Shown one piece after another: positions 1 to 8,639 of a stretch of 11,766 nt of DNA. The notes beneath the pieces were generated by a model. The model was not told the origin of the DNA. It saw nothing but the letters and a program-made list of their open reading frames with translations, and did not search any database. The DNA is from Hamiltosporidium magnivora (Eukaryota; Microsporidia; Dubosqiidae): contig PITI01000484.1 of NCBI GenBank assembly GCA_004325065.1, positions 1-11,766 of the forward strand, read 5' to 3'. A program made the position numbers and the translations under genes. Each line of letters begins with the position of its first letter. Positions within the stretch are counted from its first letter, which is position 1.

Positions 1-57
1 CGTAAAATGTTAGGATATTTGCAAAAGGCTGAGGTAGGGCAAATGATTCTTGAGTAA
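1..57 (+). CDS. 3' end of an unidentified gene (C-terminal 18 residues)
   Basis: Frame 1 is open from the first base and ends at TAA 55-57, followed by two more in-frame TAA codons. The tail reads RKMLGYLQKAEVGQMILE, a plausible amphipathic helix. The stretch uses G-containing codons (GAG, GGG, AAG) and is less AT-rich than the sequence after it, as expected for a real coding end. An AATAAA overlaps the region just past the stop. The start lies outside the window and the tail is too short to name a family. The alternative is a chance open frame at the edge; the composition change and the polyadenylation signal argue mildly against that. Confidence 0.5.
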   Translation, partial: RKMLGYLQKAEVGQMILE

Positions 58-58
58 T

Positions 59-64
59 AATAAA
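59..64 (+). promoter_or_regulatory. AATAAA polyadenylation signal after the left-edge gene
   Basis: AATAAA begins two bases after the stop codon at 55-57. A signal this close to a stop fits the very short 3' UTRs of compact eukaryotic genomes. In DNA this AT-rich the hexamer also arises by chance, so the support comes from its position. Confidence 0.4.
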
Positions 65-126
65 TCTCAAGTACTATTTATAATTTTATTTTTTAAATTT
101 TTATTTTTTAAAAATAATTATTAAGC

Positions 127-229
127 GATTGCAAGGATTATGATATTGATTGCAAAATTATGATATTGATCGAAAAATTATTATATTGATTGCAAGGATT
201 ATTATATTGATTGAAAAATCCTATAATTA
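127..229. repeat. Tandem repeat, about 21 bp x 5
   Basis: Five head-to-tail units start at 127, 148, 168, 188 and 209, each beginning GATTG or GATCG and mostly ending TATATT. Unit lengths are 20-21 bp. They differ by small substitutions (GCAAGG versus CGAAAA after GATT/GAT; ATG versus ATT inside), and the last unit is the most diverged. It lies just past the 3' end of the left-edge gene and contains no reading frame. It looks like an ordinary minisatellite. Confidence 0.85.
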
Positions 230-303
230 TCGGCTAGAAAAAAAAGCAATAAATATTATCTCAACCACTAACATATTTAATCTATCATTTATATAATTCA
301 GTA

Positions 304-488
304 ATGTCTCGACGACGACGACGACGACTCGCCTCAAATGTTTAATTGGTTTAAAAAATATAAGACATCAATAAGAATGCTGCAATTAAGTTATGTCTCG
401 ACGACGACGACGACGACTCGCCTCAAATGTTTAATTGGTTTAAAAAATATAATACATCAATAAGAATGCTGCAATTAAGTTATGTCTC
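304..488. repeat. 89-bp tandem duplication carrying (GAC)6
   Basis: Units 304-392 and 393-481 differ at one base (G at 364, T at 453). Each starts ATGTCTC, runs into six GAC triplets and CTCGCC, then AT-rich sequence. A third ATGTCTC at 482-488 begins a copy that then diverges, so the duplication is bounded by a 7-bp direct repeat. The GAC block has equal length in both units, which points to a recent duplication. A unit read from its ATG gives M-S followed by six Arg and stops after 13 codons. Because 89 is not a multiple of 3, the two copies lie in different frames. The open frame at 427-612 is largely made by the second copy plus flank and matches nothing I recognise. Confidence 0.9.
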
Positions 489-1535
489 TTCCTATTTGTT
501 CATAAAACTTACACAACCAATAATAGTAAGTAGAACTGAACATAAAACAATTAAAAATATTCTATTGGTTCAAAAGAATATTAGTGATAAAAATTGTAAA
601 AATCTTTTCTAGACTGTATTAATATGTAAGAAAAACGAATAAATATTTTTTTTTTATTTTTCTAAATTATTCTGTTTGAAAAAAAATTAAATCTATAGGT
701 TAAGATTTATTTCCTAAAGATTTAGGGATAGATTGACTATAAATCAATGTATATATTTAAAATTTGGCTAATGGGAAGATTTTTTCTCTCAATAGTAGTC
801 AAAAATTAATTAAATCCTTTATTTTACACGAAGAAAAATTTCGAATCGGAGGAAAATACTACTAATTAGGAGCGAGTGATATAAACATACTTCATGCATC
901 TAAATCATGCTCCTCTAAATGTTATTAATGTGATGAGAAGGCATCAGTAAGTAAACAAAATTAATATTTATACATTCAAAATATCAAAATTATATGAATA
1001 GAAATGAAGCCTTGCCTTGAAATATAAACAAAAAATTCAAAATGAAGAATATTTTTAATAAAAGAAAGCAGTAAATTCAATCTAGCTGACGAATGAGATT
1101 TATTTTTTTTGCAAATTTTTATTTAATCTTATTTTAAAAAAATCTTGTTAGTACGCAATAAATCTATAAAGTTAAGGATAATTTTTATTTTTCATAAGCT
1201 ATGCCTGTTTGAATTAAAATATAAAATTCTAGGTTGTTGGTAGCACTAACTCTAATGAAGTTTTATCGAAAAGGCGATTAAGAGATCTAATCATAACTCA
1301 AATATAACCATAGAGAGTAACGTGAAAAAAAGATCAACCAATAAAATATTTTAGTTTAGATTAAAATTATAAAATGATATTGGTTCAAACTAAAATGCTA
1401 TCAGAAGAGAGTAATTTATATAATAGCTCCACTGTATGATACATAATGCCACAAAAAAAAAGTTTATTGAGACGAAAAAAAACACTCTTATGTCTTATAA
1501 ATTAGACAAAAAAGGTATGAACGTGATGAAACTAA
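489..1535. other. AT-rich stretch with no recognisable gene
   Basis: Both strands are densely interrupted by stops. The only longer open stretch, ending at 612, begins inside the 89-bp duplication. The sequence holds long A and T runs and no clear tRNA, hairpin or conserved protein motif. If the Helitron at 1536-6118 has a surviving 5' terminus it should lie here, but Helitron 5' ends are defined by little more than a leading TC, so I cannot place it. Confidence 0.5.
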
Positions 1536-1589
1536 AAGAAATATCTTTCAGCACAAAAAAGACATAAAGATTTAGAGCGATTTACAAAA

Positions 1590-1912
1590 TTAAAGGCAAA
1601 TAAATCAGAAGATAAAAAAATTTAGTTTTATTGCGACTAGAAACGCAGAGAAAAATATATCAGAAGAAGAGAAACTTACCGAGATAGCCAGGCGAAAAGC
1701 TCTTGCGGAAAATAAATCCGAGGATGTAAAAATGCAGAAAGATCAGGGCTAAAGGTTATTAGAAAAAATAAATCAGAAGAGGAGAGGAAGGCCGAAAAAG
1801 CACGTCTAAAAGCTCTCAGAGAAAATAAATCAAAAGATGAGAGGAAGACTGAAATAGTACGTCTAAAAGCTTTGATAAAAATAAATCAGAAGAAGAGAGA
1901 CATTTAGAAAGA
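1590..1912 (+). repeat. 57-bp coding tandem repeat in the Helitron N-terminal region
   Basis: The motif AAATAAATCAGAAGA and close variants recurs at 1598, about 1652, 1709, 1766, 1823 and 1879. Spacings are 54, 57, 57, 57 and 56 bases. Translated, the unit is about 19 residues, of the type ENKSEEERKAEKARLKALR, and is strongly charged and helix-forming. Charged N-terminal repeats of about this length are familiar in Helitron and PIF1-type transposon proteins. Off-by-one and off-by-three spacings and internal stops (for example at 1619) show that the array shares the decay of the rest of the gene. Confidence 0.8.
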
Positions 1913-2287
1913 CTAAGGCTATAAAATTTAAGGAAAAATAGAACAGATGAAAATGCTAGCAAGGAAACGCAAAGAAATATAAATTCACATAGAATTTCTA
2001 GAGAACGACTTATGACAGAGCAACTTTTATGTATTGCATTAAAGTAATTGACAGAATTTGAGGAAAAACAAATTGTAAAACATCATCTTGGCGGATTTGA
2101 AAAAACTGAATAGATGCCAAGCTAAACTTTTCGACAGTGAAAGATCAGCATCAAAACTCTTTAATATATGTTGCCATCAAGGATCTATTTAATCACCAAG
2201 TATTAAAATACACAAGACGCATAAAAAATTAATGAACGGCGAGGATTCCGATTCAAATAAATTTTAAAAAAATATAAGATTACATTA

Positions 2288-3913
2288 TTTGCCTTTGCTT
2301 TTGTCTCGATTGGAGTAAATATTAAAATTCCTCGAGAATTCGGTCCATTTTGTTACCGTTTTCATGAACAAATGTATCATATTTCCAGTACGCTGCATCT
2401 AGACAAAAATCATAGCAAACAATATGCCTAATTATACATTCCTAATGAAGATGCATATAACGAAAGGATAAACGAACCAGCAAATCAAACGTGTTAATTA
2501 AGACTCATGGAAAAAATATCTGATCTAATGAAATCTAATCCTTTTGCAAGTGCTTTCAAAATGATGGATAAATTGAAGAAGCCCAAAAACATTTAAGCCT
2601 ATTATAGAAACACAAATTAAAATGGCAATAGTGCAGTACAGGAAAGCTAATCCGAGAAGATATAATGTTCAAGGCTGTAATGAAGTAGCAATGACTTTTG
2701 TTAAAAGAACGAAGAACCACCTATCGATAGAGACTTACTGGTGCATTTTAGGCCGAAAGATCCTCTAATTTCCAAAACACGCCGTATAGAGTGTAGGCAT
2801 GGAGATATAAATGCTTTATCTTATTTACTGTTGTTTTTATATGGAGAACAAACTTTGAGGGTTAACATTAAACTTTATAATGCAATAGGGAAAAGCTACA
2901 ACGCTTCAAAAAATGTTATTCCTATTGCTTGTAATTAAGAAATGAATTCAACCCACTTTTAAAAGCAAAGAGATTGCCTCTACAGTATGCAGTAGATGCA
3001 TATTGCAAACTGAAACGAATGATTTGTATTATACTGAACAAATCAAAAAGAGCTTCGAGCCAAAGAATGTAATGATTAATTCAGTAAATGAAAAATCAAG
3101 GTAGTAAAAAGGCATTCTTGTAGGAAAGAGAGTTATTTTGACTTCAACATTGTCAGGCAGTCCTTAAAACATGCAGAAGAAATATAAAAATGCTATGGCA
3201 AAAGTTAGAAAGTATAGGAAACCCGATTTGTTCATTCGACCGACTTGCAATCCAAACTATGCTGAAATATCTAAAAATCCAGAGGCAAATGAAAAACGTG
3301 TAAATAGCCCTGATTTAGTAGATAGAGCCTTTAGGCAGAAACATAAGGTCTTAATGACAGATATTCTAAAAAATAAAATTTTTGGACTAGTAAAAGCATA
3401 TTGCTATGTCATAGAATTTTAAAAAAAAAGATTGCCTCATGCTCATATTTTGATAACTTTAGAAGCGAATTATAAGCCGCGCGATGCAGAATTAATTGAT
3501 AAGATGATCTAGACAGAAATTCATGATAAAAATACTCACCCTGGATTATTTAGTATAATTACTAAAGATATGATTCATGGACAATGTGGATTTTCTCCAT
3601 ATTAATTTCGCATGGTTGAAAATATATGTACTAAATTATTTCCAAAAAAATTTCAAGAATACACTGTTTTAAAATCTGACGGATACCCTCTTTATCGTAG
3701 ACAAAAAAAGGATCCATTTAAAATTAGGAAAAATCATGTTGATAATAGCTGGGTAGTTCCTTATAATCCCAATCTTTCCTTTAAATATAACTGTATATAA
3801 ATGTTGATATATGTGCTTCATTTAAAGCTGTAAAATATCTATTTGGCTATGCCTATAAAGGATCTTATCGCGCAAATATTAGTTTTCAATTAGACGAAAT
3901 AAAAACTCAATAG
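2288..3913 (+). other. Helitron Rep (HUH nuclease) domain, degraded
   Basis: Recognisable blocks run in family order. FGPFCYRFHEQMYH with YIPNEDAYNERI and NPFASAFKMM lies at 2288-2593. NPRRYNVQGCNEVAMTFV lies at about 2643-2700. A further block starts at about 2711 (RDLLVHFRPKDPL). RVILTSTLSGSP, then MQKKYKNAMAKVRKYRKPDL and CNPNYAEI, lies at 3130-3260. The metal-binding HUH motif is intact as LPHAHILI (His codons 3438-3440 and 3444-3446). The tyrosine region survives as KAVKYLFGYAYKGSYRANI near 3820-3880. The core from about 3117 to 3800 stays in one frame but is cut by four stops (3165, 3420, 3510, 3603). The key motif residues survive in sequence, yet no single product can carry them. Confidence 0.9.
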
Positions 3914-4735
3914 ATTCAAGGTATGAAAGTCCTCATGAAGCCATCTTAAGAATTTTTAAATTTCCTACACATAAACAAAGCCACACCGTTAAAAGACTAG
4001 CCGTTTAGCTTGAAGGAGAACAAAATATATTGTTTCAACCAGCTGAACAAAGAATAAAGGAACCTATATCAACAAAAATAGACAGCAAATAAACAGCTTT
4101 GTTCAAACTAAATAGGGAATATAGTCAATACTGTCACTTGCGATATGTCGAAATTCCTGAGGAATTTGTCTGGAAAGACCACATGTGGCTACCTCGAATC
4201 AGAAACGCAAAAAACTATATCGGAAGAATCTTACCTATCAGTATATTTAATTCTGAGTTATATTCTTAAGAATTTTGTTATTGCATATACCAGGAGCCAC
4301 TATATTCGAATATTTGAGGACAGTGGACGGAAAAACTTTTAAAAACTATTTTGAAGCAGCTAGAGCAAAAGGGTTGACAACTGATGAAAACTTTTGGAAC
4401 GAAACTTTAAATTATGCAGTAACATGAAAATACCGAAAAAAATAAGCGATTTATTCGCATATATATGCCTTTTTAGTGATGTTACTGACATTTCAAAATT
4501 ATAGACAAATCCCAAAGATAATCTTATCGAAGATTATTGCCGCTTTCACCGGCATGCCGTTAAGGAATTTTGCGAATTATGTGTTAGTTATGCTTTGAAT
4601 GATATAAGTAGGATTTTGAATACACACGGAAAACGCTGTAGAGATTTGGGATTAGAAGACCCTCCGACTAATATTCTAACACTATGTGCTACATTTGATG
4701 AAGAAGAAAATTTTAACAATTAAGAAACATTAAAT

Positions 4736-6118
4736 GAAGAGCAAAGAATTGCTTTTGAACAAATTATGGCCGCATTAAATAACAGCAATAACGAAAAAAG
4801 TGTTTCTTTTTAGACGGATCAGGAGGTACCGGAAAAAATTATCTTTATAAAGCATTGTATTATGCAATAAAACGAAGTTGAAGAACATTATTTCAGTTGC
4901 CTCAACAGGAATAGCAGAAAACTTACTACATAAAGGAAGAACATATCATTCAATATTTAAAGTTCCACTGATTCTTAAAGAAACGTCTGTTTGTGGTGTT
5001 AAACCAAACTCGAGCGAAGGGCAAGAAATTCATGATTCTTCTCTGATTATATCGGATGAAGCTACCCTGGCTCCAGCTTTCGCCCTGCAAAGTAAAGTTA
5101 GATTATTGAAAGACTTTCAATGTAAATCTCGATTAGGTTTTGATGGAAAAGTAATAATCCTGGGAGGGGATTAAGGACAGTATTTGCCCGTGATACCCGG
5201 AGCTCAAGCATCAGATTTTGTTCAATCTAGCTTAAAGTATTGCTCTTTGTAGAATGACTTTAAAATATTGAAACTTCTTAATAATATGCAGGCGAAAGAC
5301 AAGCCGTATAGTTTTGGCTCATTAAACTTGGCAATAAAAACTTATGAATAGTGATGGTTTAGAAAAAAACTTAAATGTAAATCCCATCTTATATGATTTC
5401 AAAAGATATTGTCAAAGATATTTTTGGCGAAGTACTATTCGTAAATGCGGTCTGTAAATTTTCCAAGAAGGTAATTCTAACGCACCCCAATGAAGAAGTT
5501 ACTAAAATCGATCAAAGTGTATTTGATATTCTTCAGGGCGAGGAAAAAACTTATTTAAGTACAGATAGTCTTTTTAGTGATGATACTGATGATGTAACTG
5601 ATTATCCTATTGAGATTTTAAATTCTCTTACACTTTCTGGAACTCCTTTCAACGCTCTTTATCTTAAAAAAGGCGCTATTATTATGCTTCTTAAAAATTT
5701 GAATACAGAAAGAGGGTTTTGTAACGGGACTAGGCTAATTATGTGAAACAAAGCTAAATTTAATGTAGCTAAATTATTGACCGATCGTGGAAATGAAGAT
5801 TATATATTTCTCTAAAGGATTGATTTGACATCAGTTGCTTGTCAGTCATTTCAACTTAAAGGAAGAAAATTCCTAATCAGGTTGGCTTTCGCTATGACAA
5901 TAAACGAAGCTCAAGGTCAAATACTAGACAAGGTTGGTATTTTTCTACCAACACCTTTCTTTGGCACTAGGCAACTATATTTTTCCTTTTCTAGGGTTAT
6001 AAGTTCAAATGATGTTAAAGTTTATATTAAAGATACGGCTGAGCAAGGTAAAATTTTGCCTGGAAGTGACAAAATATTTACAAAAAATGTTATGTATAAA
6101 GTGGTTTTGGACAACTGA
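4736..6118 (+). other. PIF1-like helicase domain of the Helitron, degraded
   Basis: Superfamily 1B helicase motifs appear in order. LNEEQRIAFEQI precedes the P-loop. The Walker A box reads DGSGGTGKN at 4813-4839; the family has GKT or GKS, so the nucleotide-binding Thr/Ser is replaced by Asn. ASTGIAENLLHKGRTYHSIF follows at about 4900. Walker B is IISDEATLA near 5048, and motif III is VIILGGD then QYLPVIPG, split by a TAA at 5172. The last motifs are GFCNGTRLIM and LAFAMTINEAQGQ, where the family's Lys in INKxQGQ is Glu, followed by QLYFSFSRV. The last 725 bases keep one frame, broken only by TGA 5744 and TAA 5813. Confidence 0.93.
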
Positions 6119-6529
6119 GTATATATAAGTTACAAGCGTTATTTTTTTTGAATGAAAAATTTTAGAAGTCTAAAATCTTATTATTTTAATGTAAACAATA
6201 TAAAAATTAATTTATTTCACGTTGGATAAAATTTATTTTCCAAAACAGAAATTCAAAGATAAATAAATGACTTTAATTACTTATGTAATTTTTTAATATT
6301 TTTGGTCCGAAGTAGAATATATATGCAATATCTTTGTAAATTAGAATTCTTTGCTTCCCTTCAATTATTTTCTATATTCTTAACTGCCTCTTATAGAAAT
6401 GAAAACCTTTTCATATTTTGAAAAACTGCTTAATAAGCAAGAGTTTTAACAATATAAAGAAAAAAAAAGCGAATTTCTATACTATGCTTTAATTCACTTA
6501 ATATTTAAGATTTTAAATGTATAATTGAG
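6119..6529. other. AT-rich stretch downstream of the Helitron gene, no gene seen
   Basis: No open frame of useful length and no protein motif appears on either strand. This should be the 3' untranslated and terminal part of the Helitron. The first GC-rich structure after the stop is the hairpin described at 6531-6555. Confidence 0.5.
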
Positions 6530-6530
6530 T

Positions 6531-6555
6531 CCGTTTCCACTGGCTTAACGGCTAG
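6531..6555 (+). other. Hairpin followed by CTAG: possible Helitron 3' end, or tRNA-Glu-like fragment
   Basis: CCGTT (6531-6535) pairs perfectly with AACGG (6547-6551) across an 11-base loop. CTAG follows at once (6552-6555), then T. Helitrons end in CTRR next to a T and carry a short hairpin just upstream, but usually with about ten bases between hairpin and CTRR; here there are none. The other reading is a decayed tRNA 5' half. TCCGTTT at 6530, TGGCTTAACGG resembling a polymerase III A box, and TAACGGCTA all recall tRNA-Glu. There is no B box or matching 3' acceptor strand downstream, so this is not an intact tRNA gene. Both readings are weak. Confidence 0.22.
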
Positions 6556-6626
6556 TTATATTGAAACCGGTATAAAATCAGAGGAAAGCATTTAATCTTT
6601 CATTCTTAAGAAATCGATTTTCACCT

Positions 6627-6941
6627 TTAAAATCTAAACCTGTTAATAAATTCGAGGATACTTCTATCATGGGTTGTGAGCTTTGTTAAGCAGAATAAAA
6701 CGTAAGCACGAATATTCATAAAAAATAGATTTATAGTCCTTTCTGTGGAAATACAAAAGACTACTCTTCCTTTAGTATATGAGCTTGAATCCAAGATAAT
6801 TTCGCTCAAACCAAGTATACAACAAAAGTAACCATATTTTTTTCCTGTTCATCTAAAGATCTCGCTCTTCATTCTTTCTTTTATCGAACTTTCCTCTATC
6901 CCAAAGTAATTCTGGTGAATACTCTTAGCATACATAACCAT
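6627..6941 (-). pseudogene. Unidentified broken ORF; possible IS1595/Merlin-type transposase remnant
   Basis: On the minus strand an ATG at 6941-6939 opens a frame of 105 codons ending just inside the Helitron-flank side, cut once by TGA at 6851-6849. This is long for DNA this rich in stops. I do not firmly recognise it. A loose order of features recalls IS1595/Merlin DDE transposases: GIEESSIKER where the family has a DES-GKRK block, KYGYFCCILG in place of the WVFGG strand, VVFCISTERTINLFF in place of the VPDRSxxTL segment, and LTTHDRSILEFINRF in place of LTVNHSxNFV. None of the catalytic Asp/Glu residues can be placed with assurance. It could equally be a chance open frame. Confidence 0.22.
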
Positions 6942-8034
6942 ATAAGGTCTGAAATAAATATTAATGTTATTTTAAGGCGAAGTATAGTTTAAAGAAATAT
7001 ATCTTAAAAATAAAAGTTTCCAATGCACCAAAATATTGTATGGAACAATATAATTAATAAAAATAGTAAAAAAAATGATCTAAGCAATAAAAAAAAAACG
7101 TTCGAAGAATAATAATTAGCTAGCTACTTCTAAATATTTTATTCTTTATGGGTTAGCCTTTACTTCAATATATGTTTTAAATAAGAGGAACTAAAATTAG
7201 AAAAATAATAAGTTTTTTAGGTAAAAAAATATACAAAGCAAATAAAAAAATATTTCTTCATGTTTATTCTGAAGGAGATATTCTTCGTTTTTACCTAACG
7301 AGAAAGGAAATTTTTTAAGGCTTTGAACATTTAGTTAAGTGAGTAAAATACGAAAACCGGTCATAAATAGAACCTTAACAATGCTTTAAAATATTTATAT
7401 TTGTAAGTCTGTTTTACAGTGGGGCAGATTAGAGTTAATATATTCTACTGTGACTTAGAATCTTATTTGATGACCAATATAAAACGAGGCTCTGGCTAAA
7501 TACGAATCACATGAGTGTCAAATATCTATAAAAAATGATGGTTTTTGTGTCGAAATCATTAAATATTAGGTTTAAGTGCAGGGTTTGATGAATATTTTGT
7601 AAAGAAAACTACGAGTAATAAACACATGAAATTTTTTTAAAAATTTCTGCAAAAAAAGAATATTAAAACGACTTTTATAGTGATAGCTTGGATTTCAGAA
7701 TAGCTAACGATGAAGAATATAATATTTGTTTGGTAAAATAAACGCAGGACTTGAATCTTTGTAAGATAATACCTTCATTCAAAAATTAAATTTACAAGAG
7801 AAATAATCAATATGTAAAATATTGTTTAATCATTGAGCTATGTATTAAAACGTCTATTCTGCGTGTATGTTTTTTTCTCTTTTTTGATTGTGTTATGTAT
7901 AGGTTCTTCGTGTCGCAACTTCACTAAAATATAAAAAGATGGCTTTACAGACGAATACATATACCTAACACCTAATATTTCTTTTCTTATGGATGATCTA
8001 AACTCATTTTCAGTATATTCTTTTATTAAAATCT
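6942..8034. other. AT-rich stretch, no gene that can be supported
   Basis: Several short open pieces occur, such as a 25-codon piece at about 7563-7640 beginning ILGLSAGFDEYF. A minus-strand open frame at 7838-8059 lacks an ATG start and has no motif I know. None links into a recognisable protein on either strand. The stretch may hold older transposon debris upstream of the FLYWCH-like remnant. Confidence 0.45.
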
Positions 8035-8256
8035 TTGGAAAAGCGAGGATTGAAATCAAAAAAAATTATAGATTCAGAAATTATTTATAAATCTCGATCA
8101 CGAATGATTCTGTATAGACAGATGGCGTTTTTAAACAGAAAAGAGAATGGAATTTACTACCACTTCAGAGGAGTAAACAATGTAAGAATGCGAAAACAGA
8201 GTTTATTTACGATTGCAAAAAGAAATATACTTAGACTAAAAAACATTGAGCATTAA
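8035..8256 (+). pseudogene. FLYWCH-like zinc-finger remnant (Mutator-like transposase N-terminus)
   Basis: A frame of 73 codons ends at TAA 8254-8256. Only a TTG, no ATG, stands at its left end. The layout follows the FLYWCH finger found at the N-terminus of many MULE transposases: KSRSRMILYRQMAFL for the lead strands, NRKENGIYYHFRG where the family has the YWRC strand, RMRKQSLFTIAKRNI where it has CxARxxT, and LKNIEH at the place of the final HNH. The expected cysteines are gone (Phe in YYHF, Arg at RMRK) and the second terminal His is lost at the stop, so it cannot fold a zinc site. FLYWCH/MULE proteins are common in microsporidian repeats (general knowledge). The similarity is by eye. Confidence 0.35.
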
Positions 8257-8360
8257 ATAAGTAAAAGAAATGGATCTTATAAAATGAATTATAGGTCATA
8301 TCATTATTAAATTTTCATCCGAATGTTGTAGGTTTGAGCTATTTATTTCTTCGAATTGGA

Positions 8361-8525
8361 TGCATGGACGTTTATATAGTGAAAACTAAAAAACACTTCA
8401 TATTTAGTTATTCCGTTCCTCTGTTACCTCACAAGTTCAAGAATGAAAATAATGAAATTTTCTATTTGTTTCTTTGCATCTGTGTAGTCGGGATTATATC
8501 AAACTTATTTGTAGATCTAGTGTGA
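8361..8525 (+). pseudogene. Possible MULE transposase fragment
   Basis: An ATG at 8361 opens 54 codons with stop TGA 8523-8525; the frame is already open to the left. The product reads VPLLPHKFKNENNEIFYLFL, then a hydrophobic run and LFVDLV. MULE transposases have a comparable block, P-x-x-Y-x-L-L-x-x-K-x-x-x-x-Y followed some 20-30 residues later by a DFE. The last could be represented by VDLV with the Glu lost. It lies about 55 codons after the FLYWCH-like remnant, roughly half the usual distance, so a deletion is needed. The hydrophobic stretch could instead be a membrane segment, or the frame could be chance. Confidence 0.22.
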
Positions 8526-8530
8526 GTTAT

Positions 8531-8551
8531 CCCCCCCCAAAAAAAAAAAAA
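8531..8551. repeat. C8-A13 homopolymer junction
   Basis: Eight C residues (8531-8538) run straight into thirteen A residues (8539-8551). A pure C run is striking in DNA this AT-rich. It separates the possible MULE fragment from the LINE-like remnant. Such tracts are prone to length error in sequencing. Confidence 0.8.
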
Positions 8552-8639
8552 TACCAAACTTGGTAAAAAAAATTTAACTTACAGTTTTCAGACGATAGGT
8601 TTTTATGCTTTTCTTTTCCCTCAGATATATAAATATATT

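Larger units (their letters stand above)
1536..6118 (+). pseudogene. Broken Helitron transposase (Rep-helicase)
   Basis: Helitron transposases join a HUH rolling-circle nuclease to a PIF1-like 5'-3' DNA helicase and move the element by rolling-circle replication. The family order is present: an N-terminal charged repeat, the Helitron_like_N/Rep region (about 2288-3913), a linker (GATIFEYLRTVDG near 4300) and the helicase (about 4735-6118). The gene ends in KNVMYKVVLDN and TGA at 6116-6118, close to the usual C-terminus, so the 3' end is complete. The best homology moves through frames 2-0-2-0-2-1-0-2-1-0-2 from 2288 onward, so there are about ten frameshifts. In-frame stops inside homologous blocks include 2429, 2495, 3165, 3420, 3510, 3603, 4006, 4090, 4502, 4721, 5172, 5250, 5744 and 5813. 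The true start is not visible; 1536 is where repeat-like coding sequence can first be followed. Identification is firm and the gene cannot be functional as read. Confidence 0.93.

Noticed and set aside
427..612. 61-codon open frame with an ATG.
   Set aside because: Its first part is the second copy of the 89-bp repeat and the rest is AT-rich flank. The product shows no motif, and copy 1 of the repeat reads differently.
2288..6118. A reassigned genetic code with TAA and TAG read as glutamine would remove many internal stops in the Helitron gene.
   Set aside because: It would not repair the roughly ten frameshifts, two TAG codons sit where the family has Trp, and TGA also interrupts the gene. 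Ordinary decay explains everything.
7838..8059. 73-codon minus-strand open frame.
   Set aside because: It starts at a TTG with no ATG, overlaps the FLYWCH-like remnant on the other strand, and matches no family I know.
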